Both the position numbers and the translations under genes were made by a program. 64,000 bases of DNA from assembly GCA_018287875.1 (NCBI GenBank), contig JAGVVL010000002.1, positions 3,038,001 through 3,102,000 of the forward strand, given 5' to 3'. Positions 32,526 through 45,108 of this stretch are shown piece by piece; position 1 is the stretch's first letter, and the number at the start of each line of letters is the position of its first letter. The notes beneath the pieces are model-generated. The model ran no database searches, was not told the origin of the DNA, and saw nothing but the letters and a program-made list of their open reading frames with translations. Origin of the DNA: Nigrospora sphaerica. Taxonomy: Eukaryota; Ascomycota; Sordariomycetes; Amphisphaeriales; Apiosporaceae.

Positions 32526-32610
32526 ACCACCGCGACCTTCTCCTCCTTCTCTCTCCTCCCCCTTCCTCCCATTTCCTCTGTCTGCTTCATTGCCTCCTCC
32601 CTTTGGACAG
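32526..32610 (+). promoter_or_regulatory. Pyrimidine-rich leader/promoter stretch of CAP20
   Basis: An almost continuous C/T run of about 80 bp lies upstream of the CAP20 start. Such CT-rich tracts commonly mark transcription start regions of strongly expressed filamentous fungal genes. Confidence 0.45.
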
Positions 32611-32668
32611 CATTGGAGCCGCCAGATTCCTCGCCGGCTCATCAGCTCTCACCGGTTTCTACCGCATA

Positions 32669-32770
32669 GTGAGTACAATTGCGAGTCGTGATTGGGTCGC
32701 GTGCCTGTATCACGCACTTGCTCGGGCCCGCACCAGCTCTGGCCTGACTGACACGCCCTTCGATCCCCAG
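32669..32770 (+). other. Probable 5' UTR intron of CAP20
   Basis: A GTGAGT donor at 32669, a CTGACTGAC branch region and a CCCCAG acceptor ending at 32770 give a 102-bp intron 58 bp upstream of the ATG. Confidence 0.6.
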
Positions 32771-32828
32771 CTGATCCTCCCGCACCGACACGGCTTGTTC
32801 GGCATCCCTTCCCCCCAGCATCTTCACC

Positions 32829-33466
32829 ATGTCGACCCAAGTCAATGGAGATGTGCACCCGTCCTCGGCCACACTGCAGGTAAGGCGCCCCCGTCCAATG
32901 CACGGCCTGGCCTTCGAGGCGGGATATGCCGTGACTGTCCGTGGCTATGCGCCCGCTCGTCTGACTCGACTCGGCAGCACCTTACCAACTACCCGGTAGT
33001 CCACGATGCCCTGACGCACTTCAAGAACAACCCCTATGGGAAGAAGTCGCTGGAGCTGGGTGACTCGGCCTACCAGATGATCGCCAAGCCCGTTCTGCCC
33101 CTGTTCTCGCGGCCCTACCAGTACGTATCACCATACGTCAAGAAGGCCGACCACCTCGGCGCCGGTGCCCTGAGCAAGATCGACGAGCGCTTGCCCATGC
33201 TCAAGCAGCCCACGGTCGAGCTGTACGCCAACGGCAAGCAGCTTGTCTTTTACCCGGTCGCGAAGGGCAAGGAGACGACGGACCACGTGTTCGACGTCTA
33301 CAGCTCCGAGTACAAGAAGGTCGGCGGCGAGGGCCTTGTTACTTACGGCAAGGCCCTTATTTCCACCGGCCTTGTTATCACCTCGGAGACGCTGGAGTGG
33401 ATCAGCGACATGATCCGGGCCGGCAAGTCCAAAGCCAAGGAGGCCGGGGACCAGGCCACTCAGTGA
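32829..33466 (+). CDS. CAP20: CAP20/perilipin-like lipid-droplet protein
   Basis: Exon 1 (32829-32879) encodes MSTQVNGDVHPSSATLQ. A 98-bp intron (GTAAGG donor, CTGAC branch, GGCAG acceptor ending at 32977) separates it from exon 2 (32978-33466), giving 179 residues. The length and the sequence (HLTNYPVVHDALTHFKNNPYG, LPLFSRPYQYVSPYVKKADH, LPMLKQPTVE) match the fungal CAP20/MPL1 group related to perilipins. Family knowledge: these coat lipid droplets and affect lipid storage; in Colletotrichum and Metarhizium they support appressorium turgor and host penetration, but homologues also occur in saprotrophs. Presence here does not by itself imply pathogenicity. The ATG at 32829 has an ACC context. 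A CT-rich leader and 5' UTR intron suggest strong expression. Confidence 0.92.
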
Positions 33467-35295
33467 GCCTTCCCGCCGCCCTGACGGCGTCAAAGAGAGA
33501 ACAGCATAATTAGGACATTGTGTGATACCTCGGCTGTTCTCTCCCCTGGACGACACATATTCCTTTGCTTGGCTCAGGGGCCGCGCCGATGCATCCGGTG
33601 GTGGCTTCTGACCAATTGTCTTTTTACTGCATACACGCGCGCGCGCACACCTCAACCATTTTACTTCATACTTATACCGGATTCTCATTTTTCGAAGCGA
33701 TGGCTGGTCCGGTACAATCACCGTGCTAGGACACACGAGAGCAGTACTGTACAAGAAGGACAGACTGGGATTTACTATCTGCATCGTTTGGCGAAGCCGT
33801 TGAGAATCGGGGGAGTCGGGCACGCGTGACATGGCCTAGTCGGGGGTGGCGCTTGGGGCTACGAATGAATTTACGAACAAAACTTTTTAATAGACTTCCC
33901 CTCATGGACCAGATGCTAGTTGGCCCGGACCGTGCAAATGACCATCGTGATGCCGATTGAAGCAAATGCGGGCTTCTGTCATCGCCCTACGCACAACTGT
34001 GAATACTTGTCGTAGTTCGGCAAACAACAGGAGTACCCCCCATTCATCTCGGAGAAAGCACCGATTCCCTTGGCGAGCATGAGACTCCGAGGCTAGGTAG
34101 GAGTGAGCTGCAGGGAAGAACAGGACCAACTCGTCACAAGACATACACCTGGTTCGTTATCCGATGTGCCGAGTTACCCCTGACGGCAGTAAGTGTGGCG
34201 TTCTGGGTAACTTTAATAGGTCTCACTCGCTCGATCACGTTGGAAAACGCTCAGGGGTATCACAGGCCCGGCCTGCCGCTCACTTGCAGGTACCTGCTTC
34301 ACCAAGAATGTACTTCCTGGGGGAAGGGGGGGTCTTCTTCAAGGACGTCTCGCGGGTAGTCAGCCCTACGTTGCCACCGGGCCCGGGAGGCATGCGAGGG
34401 TCTGTGGCGCGCACGCGAGTGACCGCACCAGGAGTAGGCCGGTACAATGAGAGGTAGGCGGCACGAGGGCAGACAATGCTTTACACGTGCAGGACAAGCG
34501 GACTGCAAGACAGAGGCGTTGGGCCGTGTATACCACCCCGGGTGCCCCGAGCCACTCGCAACATAAGCGCCACGGCCAGATATCTGACGATCACGAGCCC
34601 CGAGGCGCATATTTCCAACGCACGGTACCGCAGGTGGGAGAGGGAATGGGCTGACCCTGGCGCGAACCAGCGGGGCCGCACCCGGCATGAGAACATGAGG
34701 CTGGAAGCCAGGGGCTAGGCGTCCCGGATAGAGGAGAGGCCGTCGGGTAATCGAGACCAAGCCCATCACAGATCTGCCAATGGACCGGCGGCGACCACAA
34801 AGGGACTTGCAGACCGGGGGGATGGATATGGAGATGGAGACGAAGGAGGAATCCGGAGCCCAACATGGACCCGAGCAACCGGGGCATCTCCTGGGGGACC
34901 CGTCATACTCACGTTGTGTGTGTGCTGAAAGACAGGTCCTCGCCGCTCAGGCGAAAGATGCCAATTGGTTGTTGCTTTGCTCACGGGACCCGCCCGTCGA
35001 CCGAGCAACTCATTCACGCCCCACCTGCGCCCGACCGTAAACATTATGGGATGTCAGGAAGCGAAGGGAAGCGCATTCGTTCATTTCCCCAAGCTGCCGC
35101 GGCCATAAGAATTTCGCACAGCGAAGAGCGGGAGGCACGCCCGTCAACCCTACATTCCCCCTCCTCATCGCCCGCCAGCGCCACTCCTGTTGATATCCCT
35201 CTCTTCGCGCCGGCAATACCTGCAGTACTGCTTCTGGCTGCCCCTGTGCCGAATCGCACACCGCAAAAGGCTTGCCCCTACTAACCCCGCCGCCC
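33467..35295. other. Intergenic between CAP20 and spindle-pole-body-type gene
   Basis: It contains a CG-alternating run near 33634-33648 in the CAP20 3' flank. The segment 34140-34480 has TACCTG/GGTAC motifs. No coding signal was seen; overlapping frames at 34299-35297 are compositional. Confidence 0.5.
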
Positions 35296-37247
35296 ATGGA
35301 TCATTCGCCGGCCGCTGCGCCATTGCAGCCAATGACGCCCGATCGCGTGAATCAACAATCCGGCTACTTCAACTCGCCCTCCAAGTCCCCTGATCGCGAC
35401 AGCAAGATCCACGACCGGATCGCCCAGTTTAACAGTATGACGAGTCAGCATGGCTTCGGCAACTCCATGTCTAAGCAACTCGAGCGCAAGACGGCCGACG
35501 CCGCCCTGAAGCGGGCCATGCTGGGCCGCGAGGAGGCCGAGTCCGAGATGCGCAAGTATCGCGACGAGGCACGCTCGCTGCGGAAGCTCGTCGAGGAGGG
35601 CCGCGAGCGCGAGCGCCGGGTTGGCGAGAGGCTGGAGACGGTCATGGTGAGCCCGATGCGTCCCACCGCCCTTTTGGCCCCCTTCCCTTAATTCCCAGGC
35701 TAACCATGGCGTCCTGCCCGCAGGAGAACTACGGGCGCGCTAAGGAGACGTACGCGCACACGCAGGCCCTATGGGAGAAGGAGATCCGCAAAGCCCGCAA
35801 AGAGACGTTCAAGACGCAGTCCTCGACCGTCAAGCTCCAGGAAGAGCTCAAGGCCTCGAGGACCGCCGCCAAAGCGACCGACGAGGCCCTGCAACACGAA
35901 AAGGAACGCAGCAAAGCCCGAGAACAAGAAGCCTTCGAAGCCAGGTACCAGGTCGTCAGTCTCCAAGAGCAGCTACAGCAGGCCTTGGACCGCCTCAAGG
36001 CCGTGGAGCAAGAGCGCGATGCCTTCAAGACACTGGCCCAGAGCGAGGGAGCTGCACGTGTAGCGGCCGAGGGCCGCCTATCGCTTCCTCAACCACCAAA
36101 GGCCGACGACCAGCCTGCATCGGCCAAGAAATCACCCCGCATTTCTTTGAGCACCGCCGACATTATTTCTCCGGCGGCGACCGAAGCCGACGTCGACGAG
36201 CTGACGCGTCTCTGGCAATGGGAGAAGCAGAGAGCGGATCGCACCCAGGAGCACGTCGAGTTCCTCGAGGCCGAATGCGAGTTGCGATGCTGCTCTTGCG
36301 CCCCGAAGCCCTCACGCTCAAGGCGCAGCGCAGGCTCGTCTCGCCGGTCGCGAGGGGAGGCAGTGCCCATCGTCGACCCGGCCGACCTGGTGATCTTGGG
36401 TCAGGAGCCCGTTCCCCCGAGGCAGTCGACCACGCCGACCGAAGACCCCGTCGCCCACCAGGAACGGGATACCGAAATGGAGGACGCCCCCGATGCGCGA
36501 GAAGAGCAACACGTCGCCGCGCCTGCCGCGCCCCTGACGCGCAAAGTATCCCGACGCAGCACCGTTTTTGTGCCGTCGGAAGGCATCTTCCGGACGCTGT
36601 CCCAGGAGGTGCTTGAGCCGGTAGAACCGGTGGAAGAAGCCTCGCCAGAGCCCCCTGCTGCTGCTGAGCCGACATGCGGTACGCACTACTCCCGGACACC
36701 ATCTGCTGAGCCTCCGACCTCTGCCACGGCGGGAAACGAGTGCACATCCCTTCTTTCGTTGCTGAACGCCCCTAGGCAGAGCGATTCACACGGCATGATG
36801 TCCAACATCCCCACGACGCCAGCGGGCGAACTCACGAACCCGCACGCGGTGAGACGGTACCATGACGAGGCTGCGGAGGAGCCACGCCGCGGCCGATCGC
36901 CGGCCGAACCGGCGATTCCTGGCGGCGCCGGCCAGCCTCACTCGTCTCAAAACTTCTACACGGTCACAACCACCGTCTCGGTGCCCGTCGGGGAGAGCAA
37001 GCAGAACTCGCGAGAGTACGTGAACGGATTCATGCGATCAAAAAACCGGACTCCCTCATTTGACATCAACAACCCTGCCCTGACGCCTACCATGACGCGG
37101 GAGGAGGCCTTGGCGCAGATTAGAGAGCGGAGGGGCAGAGCGAGGAGTGGAGCGGCAACACCGCGGAGGCAGATGGTCACGGGCAAGGGCGTGCGTAGGG
37201 ACGCGAGCGCACCCGCTGGCCGAGTGACCAAATCGAGGAGGAGCTGA
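35296..37247 (+). CDS. Coiled-coil protein, spindle pole body formation-associated type
   Basis: Exon 1 (35296-35646) ends ETVM at a GTGAGC donor. A 77-bp intron (GGCTAAC branch, CCCGCAG acceptor ending at 35723) joins it in phase 0 to exon 2 (35724-37247), beginning ENYGRAKETYAHTQ. The total is 624 residues. Residues about 40-260 form a nearly continuous coiled coil broken only at the splice junction, which itself falls in register. Positions around residue 305 hold a short Cys cluster (RCCSCAPK). The rest is disordered, acidic then basic, ending in a KSRRS tail. The ATG at 35296 is chosen because no earlier ATG is in frame. I recognise the N-terminal coiled coil as the type annotated as spindle pole body formation-associated protein in Sordariomycetes; the functional link is weak. 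Confidence 0.7.
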
Positions 37248-37367
37248 AGCGGTTGCGCGCAGGTTTAGAGAGCAGGCAGGGGCCTGGTTTGAGTTGAGAG
37301 GTTCTGGCTATACCCCGAGCAGAGAACGGCGCATGGTGTGTTTGGCAGGCGTTTTCCTATTGCAACT

Positions 37368-37397
37368 TTGGCACCGGGAGTTTTGGCACCGGGAGTT
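37368..37397. repeat. 15-bp tandem duplication
   Basis: Two adjacent copies of TTTGGCACCGGGAGT in the 3' flank of the coiled-coil gene. Confidence 0.8.
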
Positions 37398-38021
37398 TGG
37401 AGTTGCCCCGTTCCCTTTTGGGTTGCGTCTTCACTGGTTTTGGTAGGAAGGAAAGGAACGTGAAGAGAGGGGCAGATATTCCCCGGCTCCTTTGGGTTTT
37501 CCTTGCTGGCGTTGCGAGGCTCTCCCCTGCGAGGTTCTACTACTTGGTAGCGGCGTTGTGGTTTGGTTACCGTGTCGGATTACAATCGGCTTATATGCAT
37601 CTTGTTGCGCAACCGGACCGGGGCCTTCGTTTCGTATGCTTCGCACATGTCTTTTGGGCTTCGGACGGACGAGCCGAATGTTACGTACGTCCCAGGAGTC
37701 GTAAGTGCCAGCATGGATCGTCTCACTTGATCCCCGCTGGCCCTCTAGCCCCAGCTATTTTCGTTGGACGGGACGGGGCGTAAGCGGTACCTACGGTCTT
37801 AATATAGATGGGGATGGGGGGAATGCCAGTGCAGCCGAGCACCCACTGGTGCCAGCGGGACGGAACAGAGATGATGGCCATCGTCGGCATACATTAGTCC
37901 CTCTAGGCGCTCCAGTACTAGAGGTTCGTACTTGCATGACCCGCCAAATTGAGTTAGCTCGCCCGCAAAGCACTGGCCAGCCCAGCACCTGACACGAGGA
38001 TCCATCCCGACTGCTTGGTTT

Positions 38022-38039
38022 TATGTAAGTACTTACATA
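38022..38039. repeat. 18-bp perfect palindrome TATGTAAGTACTTACATA
   Basis: A perfect inverted repeat with no spacer, about 370 bp upstream of the BTB gene start. The AAGTACTT core recurs in other intergenic regions of the window. Confidence 0.75.
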
Positions 38040-38412
38040 GCCCGTCAGCCTTGTTGACTTTGCATCCTTTTGCGCTCGAAACGGCCTTCCCTCCGACCTC
38101 AGCCTCAGCCGCGCATCCCCGATCGTTAGCTTCGCGGCCTGGCCGGTCATCTACCGCCTACGACCTTGCATACTTCTACACAGTCCGGGTTTCGTGTCGA
38201 TCAGGAGAACCTGTGGTTTGTTCGGGGGTTATAGCCTTGCCCCTCCAGGGTGGCCGAACGCCAATCCACGCATCTCGCTGTGCCTCCCACGTCCCGCCGC
38301 CCGCCGCGTCTCAACAACAGCCACCATGGCCCTGTGAAAACCAAGTAAAGGGCTTCTTTCTTTTCGGAACCACGATGCCGCGCACCTGTCACGGGCACCA
38401 ACGGCAGCCGCA

Positions 38413-39998
38413 ATGAGTAGATCCAACGCGAGTGGGACCCCTCAAGGTTTCCCCCGCGAGTCTTTCCATCTACCGCCCTCGCAACCCCAGCTTATCTCCA
38501 AGATCCCCAAGATCCTGCCCCATGAGCGCGTCTTCCCCATCCAGATAGGGTCGGAGCTTTTCAAGCTCTCGGGCGCCTCGCTCTCGTCTGATGGTTCGTC
38601 GCGCCCCTCGGTCCCCTGCTTCTCCCCTTTCCTGACCTCTCCTCAGCTCCCTCGTATTTCTCCCAGTACTTTCTCTGCCAGATCAAGGAGGCCGAAGAGA
38701 GGGGCGAGGACCCGTCCGCCACCCTTCGCACACTCTACATAGATCGCGACCCCGTGACTTTTCAGGACATAGCCCTCCACTTGCAGGGCTACCATGTCCA
38801 ACCCCGCGACGGGACCCATTTCGTGCGCTTGTTCGCCGACGCGCAGTTCTACACGCTGCCCAAGCTGATGTCCCAGCTTTACGAAGAGTCCATCTTCATG
38901 TCCATCGGCCACCGCGAGTTCCAGATACCCCGCGATATCTTCTCGGGGCCGGGCAACAGCCCCAACTTCTTCTCGCTCGGCTTCGCCGTGTTCTTCTCCA
39001 CGCCCGACGAGATCTTTCCGGGGCTCGACCGCGATGGCCTCATCCGGCCGCCCTCCATCATGCCGCCGGCCGTGCCCCATCGGTCGGCCGACATCTTCGC
39101 CGAGTTGCTGCACCTCCTCCGCGGCTATCCGGTCCACATCCGGGACGAGGAGCACCGCCAGAGCCTTCTGCGGGACTGTCGATATTTTAATTTCAAGGGC
39201 CTCGAGCAGAAGCTCGTCCCACACCACATCAGTTACAACCAAGCCCGCCAGCGCAGCGAGATCGTCCTCCGCCTGGAGGACATCCTCAAATCGGGCATCT
39301 CGTTCGCGAGTGAGACCTCCCTGTTGTACGGCGGTGGCGACCCCGCCGCCGGATGGGTGAACTACGCCCGGCCGTTCGAGGACGACCGAGCGCACGAACT
39401 TGTTCTCGAGATTGGTGGCGAGAGCACCAAGATTCACCTAAACACTATGCGGGCCGAGTTCTTCGGCCAGATCAAAACCCGGATAGCCAAGCTGTTCGAG
39501 GTGGTGGCCTCGAAGCTCAACCAGCCGCCGACAACGCAGCCGCTGGGCCTTCTGATGGCGGCGGGGGGCGCCAGCAGCCAGCCGCCGACGCCGGGCAGCA
39601 CGGCGCTGAGCGAGGACCTCGTGCGGGTTGTCCTCGACGCCGACACGCACGTGGTGCTGGACGGCCGGCCGCACCACCACTTCCCGGGCGAGGGCGACGA
39701 CATGACGCCGCTCTTCTCGGCCAACTCGTCGACGGGCCACGGCGGCGGTCAGGAGTCACCCGCCTCGACGGTCGGCAGCGGCTTTCTCGGCGGCCCCCCC
39801 GCGCGCAAGCGGCGCCGCGTCGACGCCGCGACCGGCCACCCCCTCGACGAGTGGGTCGTCCGTAAGGGCCAGTGGCGCCTGCGCATCCAGAGCTCCCGCA
39901 CCCTGCGCGGTGCCGTCGAGTGCGTCCTCGTCGCCGTCAAGCTCGACGCCTACAGCACCGAGCAGGCCAGGAACGCGCAGCGGACCTTCCTGGGTTAG
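38413..39998 (+). CDS. BTB/POZ T1-like domain protein
   Basis: Exon 1 (38413-38593) ends LSSD plus one base. A 53-bp intron (GTTCGT donor, CCTGACC branch, CCTCAG acceptor ending at 38646) leads in phase 1 to exon 2 (38647-39998), restoring SSDAPSYFSQYFLCQI. The product has 510 residues. The segment IQIGSELFKLSGASLSSDAP is the first strand-helix of a potassium-channel-tetramerisation (T1-like) BTB fold, followed by LYIDRDPVTFQDIALHLQGY. A second related block begins REFQIPRDIFSG and ends in the YPVHIRD region. A basic cluster (ARKRRRVD) near residue 445 could be a nuclear signal. Architecture resembles yeast YLR108C/YDR132C. Family knowledge suggests oligomerisation or ubiquitin-ligase adaptor roles; the specific role is unknown. 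Confidence 0.85.
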
Positions 39999-42900
39999 GC
40001 CGCGGTCCCTCGCCATCGGCGTAACCGAGAGAGGAGAGGCCCCGGACGGCGCAGCTATGCTCAGACCCGGGGCCCGCGACCATGTACATAGTCGCAGACA
40101 GCTGGCGGGCCCCTGCGACTGGGAAGTAGCGGGTCGGGTACGGGGAGTTCGCCGGAGGCGGCGTTGGCGAACTGGGCCGCCTGTCTGTTTTGCGGGGACC
40201 ACGACTTCGAGTGTATTTGAACCCTGGCCGTGCACCCGATCCTGCCTGGTGTATATAATGAACCATTGCCTTCGCCTGCGGCCTACCCCGAACGTTCAAA
40301 GACTGTTTATGTGGTAGCTGAGCTCGCACCTGCCCATCCACCAGTGACTACGAGTATGTGAAAAAGGGGACCCATAACCTTCTCGTCATCTTCCAGCCTT
40401 GGCCCAGTCTCACACTGCTCTCATTTGCGCCGGCTAGGTCTGAGGAGACTGCCCAGATACCGAGGAGGACGCGAGTGGTGAGTGAAATGCTTATCATTGT
40501 TCGGGAGAAAGCCACATGGCAAGCGACCTCCAAGGCATCCTGATCCGGATTACAGGAGTAGATGCGATGCTTGGTCGCCCTCTTCGTGGCCCATCTCCGT
40601 CCGCGAATTCACAGATGACCTATACGGCACCTTGATTGGCTCCGTTGCCTCGAGTGACTCGGGATACGTGACGTCAAGGGAGGGGGGACGGCTGACAGGG
40701 GGATCCGAATGCGAGGGTGGTATAGATCTGATGGGCAAGCCGGTCACCCCCCTCCTTTGCGATGTTACGTGTCCCCTACCTATAGATGGGGGGTCACATT
40801 GCCGGGAGAAGAAAATGCCCAGGGCCGGCAATGGGCACCGGCGCCGCCCAAGTAATACTGTGTACACCATCGGACGTAGTAACATTTCCGCCCGGGTGGT
40901 GGGCCACCAAGGACGTCGTCCCTGTCCCCCCCCCCGTGGATTGCTCCAGGCATCGGGACGTCTGATCCGCTCCGTACGTATACGGGCCAATGGCGGCCCG
41001 CCCTCTGCTACTCTGCTACAGAAGGCCATCGCCGAGAGTGATGCAGTAATGGGAGGAAGCCACACCGGGACACCACCGTGTGAGGGAGGCATTGGTAACG
41101 ACAGGGACAGAAAGATAGAATTGTGCAAACGGGGTTTCGTCCCTTTCCATGGCATCTTCCCCCGCCGCTCGCAGAAGAGGACCAACCCTTCGGCCCGCCA
41201 TGGAAACCCTCGCGTCCCCGAGCCAGGGCCGCCTGGTCCCCCCTCCCAGGAACACAGGAAGCGGGAATAGCTTGGGGCCCGGTCGCCCGGAGAACGCTGG
41301 TTGTCTATCCAAGCGCGGGATGGCGCGAAGGGGGGGAGGGAGAGGGTGCCGTTGTTGTATACGAAAACCATCCCGTACGTATAACCCAGCCACTGGACTG
41401 GACTTCTTAGCCAGGCCCCCCCCCTCCCTTCTGGTGGCAAAGAGGGTGGCGGCCGTTGAGGATCCCCAAGGTTGGCCCGACGCAAGCCTTGTCGGCGCCA
41501 CCAATGGGCGAGGGAGTAGTTCTTTGCCCGCCGATGAATTCTATTTGTTCCTTTGCTTTCCCCCTCCTCTCACCCTCACGCGCGGCGCCTTCACCTGTGG
41601 GGTTCGGTAGCGCCCGCCCCCCTCGATTCGGGAGGCTTCTCCGTCTTGTGGGCAAGCAAGGCCAGCGAGAGAAAGAGAGAGGGAGGCTCCATCGCTGTCA
41701 GATTTTGGCGTGCCGCATGGAGATGATGGGGAGGGAGGGCCCGGCGCGCGCGCGCCTCCTCCCTGGCCAGTGGGGCATTTCTTCTGTCCCTTCTTGGCCG
41801 CCCTCAAGAAAAGCAGCTCCTTCCCACCCCCGGCAAATCTTGGAGCGGATCTGGCCTATTCGCTGTTGCATCCTCTTCTCGCCTGTGTGACAAATGCAAG
41901 TCGTCCGTATCCTTTGCCCCCGGCCCTCCCGCCGGCCGCCCGCGCGGCCGTAAGGCTGCAGCAAGCAAAGGCCAACACATGCTTAGGCGAGACTGCGGAA
42001 GTTTAGGGGGCCCCCTTGGTGGTCAGGGAACATTTCGCTTCTCGTAAGGACGCCTCCCCGGAAGCGAGGAACCCCCGTTCCCTCCATCATGCCCGTGCCG
42101 TTGACCGAGCGGCATGAGAGGAGGGAAGGGGGGGGATGGCAGAGCTCACAATGCCTGAGAATCATTGCCGCGATAACCCGTCATAGGGCAGGGGTCGCGA
42201 CCTGTCACAATCGCAGGTATCCATTCCCTCGCGGCCCCGTTTGCACAATAGGGCCGGCAGATATGCAAGGCGGCCAAGGCGCCATGTCGAGCTGTGATGG
42301 TCCTAGCCGTGTGGGATTGGCCGAAGATTCGGTGCGGGTGGAGGCTGGAGAAAGTCGCAAGGGGGCTTTTCACACCGCACGCGCGGAGCACCGCGGCAGG
42401 TTGACTGGGCGCCGGAGGGGCTTCTCGTCCTTTACCCCCGACGGCATTGCTTTTTGCCCGTCTCAGGGAGGAGAGGCGGCGCGGACAGGGGAGAAAACGG
42501 GACGGCGCAGGTGTTTTCCGCCGACGAGCCCCGTGCGGTTTGAGTCATCGTCCGCCTTGGATGGCCCTCGGATGAGCGGGCGGGCGGGTGGTGGGCCGGC
42601 GAATCGGCGCATTGAATGGTTTTTTGTTTTGTTCTCAACCTGCGGCAAGGTCATTCAACCCGATGCGATGCACGAACAACAAGGCAGCCTGATCGTGATG
42701 GCTTGTACGTCTGCAAGTGTACATTTTATGTGGCCAAGACCCGGGAATGAGGCCTTGATTGGCCACGACCGCCCCGGAACAGGTTCAAACTCGCAGCAAA
42801 CCCTAGCTACTTAGCTACAGTACGTGCTTCCGTTGGGATGGGCTTTGCAATGCGCAATCACCAAGCTGTCGCGCTGCCTGGCTATGGGCAACGCGAGGAC

Positions 42901-43647
42901 GGAGAGGGTCTCGACCTCCGGCGGCTACTAAACATTGACTGCCTCCACTCTCACCGGGTGCATAGCGCTCGGGACAGCACACACAGTACGAAGCATATCG
43001 CTCTTTCCGTAAAACAGGTCCGCCGTAGGGACGAACGATCCGGCGGCCGAGAGCGGACCGTCCGAATCTTGCAGACCCCGTACCGCAGTATGCATGCCAT
43101 GGAACGTGCTGGTTCCGCTGAAAGACAAATACTTTCGTCATCCGTACTCGCAACCTGCTTCGTGGCGGCGCCCCCTCTTAGCTCAAATCGCAGAGGAAAC
43201 AACTTGGGCTGGGCTGGCTCCCCAATCCGGGACCCTCCCCCAAAAAAGAAGTTCGGACGATTTTCTGCTCCATATGCTGGTCATTCATACATCTGCCCGA
43301 GCCAGGCCGGTGCTCCTGCGGGCCAAACAAATAGCACGGAGCACCAGCTGCACGCACCAAACGAAAAACGTCCGTGGCCCTGGGTGGAGTTGTGGGTTCG
43401 CGAGTGCCGAGGTGCCCTCAGCTGGAATGAAGCTTATGATGAAGCGTGGATCCCGCGTGCTGCCAAACGGGGAAGGCCGTTATCACGAGCAGCGCCGCTC
43501 GGCCTAAATCTGGACGCGGTAGCTGCGGCAACGGGCCCCATCTTTTCCTCCGTTCGTCTCTACTCATATCCCATCAGTCCTACTCTCGGGACTGGTGGGC
43601 TTTTTGCCTACGGATCCCGTCCACGGCTAGAAGGGCAAGGCACGGGG

Positions 43648-44026
43648 GAAGAAGAAGAAGAAGAAGAAGAAGAAGAAGAAGAAGAAGAAGAAGAAGAAGA
43701 AGAAGAAGAAGAAGAAGAAGAAGAAGAAGAAGAAGAAGAAGAAGAAGAAGAAGAAGAAGAAGAAGAAGAAGAAGAAGAAGAAGAAGAAGAAGAAGAAGAA
43801 GAAGAAGAAGAAGAAGAAGAAGAAGAAGAAGAAGAAGAAGAAGAAGAAGAAGAAGAAGAAGAAGAAGAAGAAGAAGAAGAAGAAGAAGAAGAAGAAGAAG
43901 AAGAAGAAGAAGAAGAAGAAGAAGAAGAAGAAGAAGAAGAAGAAGAAGAAGAAGAAGAAGAAGAAGAAGAAGAAGAAGAAGAAGAAGAAGAAGAAGAAGA
44001 AGAAGAAGAAGAAGAAGAAGAAGAAG
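43648..44026. repeat. Giant (GAA)n array, about 126 copies
   Basis: An essentially uninterrupted GAA/TTC trinucleotide tract of about 379 bp, continued by GAC triplets to about 44050. All three frames on both strands are open through it (poly-Glu, poly-Arg, poly-Lys, poly-Ser, poly-Leu, poly-Phe), which creates long false open frames. Confidence 0.97.
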
Positions 44027-45108
44027 ACGAAGAAGACGACGACGACGACGTCGGGGAATGACGTGGTGCTCTGCCCGGCATGTACTCAGTTGGGAAGGTA
44101 GGTAAAGTACTTGTGTAAGTAAGTACTCTGAGCAATGAATGCTGAGAGTCTGCACCAACGTGGCCGACCGCCCCTTGCGCGCATGCAGCTTGACTGGCGC
44201 AAACGACCAAACCCTGGCCGGCGTGAACGGCCTGGATGCCACAGTCTCAGTGCCCCGCAGATGGGCTGGGGAGGAGTCGAAGGCACGGCGAGAGCGTCTG
44301 TGTGGTCGGGGGTTTGGACAAAGGGTTGTACCAGGCGGGATCGCGGGCCCCCCCCGAAAGGGTCGTAGGGACCATCCAAATGCTTCGCCATCCTGACCTG
44401 TGAGGACGCGGTCAGCATCACCACGTGCATCGTAATCCACAGTCGGGATAGGTGGCAAGTCGCTGTCCTGGCCCTTCACGGCCGGCCACCGATGGGCGGC
44501 CCTGACTCAATGGCCCAGGGGCACACACACCCCCTCCCAAGGCGACTCGGACCGCGGCCGTGCTGCCATCTACCTCTCCCTTGTCCGCCTCCCATAACAA
44601 TGCCAGCAATCGAGCCCCGGGGACGGAGAACCCCCCCCGGGGCTGCGTCCCGGTCGAAGGTTGCGAGGGCCTGACGATCTGTCCGCGGTGTCAAATGCGG
44701 TTGTTTCAACCGAGTCAAATTGATTGATATATGACTACGGAGGATTGGCGGGATGAAGCCGTCCCATACTCGCTTCCACCTTGGATGGAACCGCCTCGTC
44801 AGCCCTGGTATGGAACCTCCTGCCTACCTGCCGGCAGAGGGGGTCCTTGAGTCGGGGGGGAGTAAACTCCGCTCTGGGCAAAAGCACCTTGCCTGTCGTC
44901 TTGCAGCTTGCAACCCTGATTGGTGCGTAGGGTGTCGCGCACATGGGTGCTTTTTTGGATATGTTGCTTCAAGCCACATCGCTTTTCCCGGGAACCCCAC
45001 CGCCAAATCTCGCTACCCCTCTTCGCAGCTTGCTTCTGGCATTGAAACACGATACCGTCACTCCGTCACTCCTACCCAATTCAAGGTGCGAGGGGGGTGT
45101 GGGAGCAC

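Larger units (their letters stand above)
25859..32828. other. 7-kb gene-poor region upstream of CAP20
   Basis: No gene is supported. A minus-strand frame at 26612-26800 has some protein-like character (see rejected items). A CCG microsatellite lies at 27682-27712 and GGAGCT hexamers at 31753-31771. Position 32526-32610 is a pyrimidine-rich stretch typical of a fungal transcript leader, followed by a probable 5' UTR intron of CAP20. Confidence 0.5.
37248..38412. other. Intergenic, no gene recognised
   Basis: It contains a perfect 15-bp tandem duplication near 37368-37397 (TTTGGCACCGGGAGT) just past the upstream gene and an 18-bp perfect palindrome at 38022-38039. Nothing coding was seen. Confidence 0.5.

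Noticed and set aside
40550..41485. 311-codon minus-strand frame
   Set aside because: Proline/arginine/glycine-rich sequence with no conserved motif; several other frames are open over the same DNA, so the opening is compositional.
42089..42814. 241-codon plus-strand frame
   Set aside because: No recognisable domain and overlapping open frames on the other strand; no start context or splice structure to support it.
42838..44061. 407-codon plus-strand frame ending in a long poly-Glu run, and the matching minus-strand poly-Leu and poly-Ser frames
   Set aside because: All are created by the GAA array, which is open in every frame. The parts outside the array look random.
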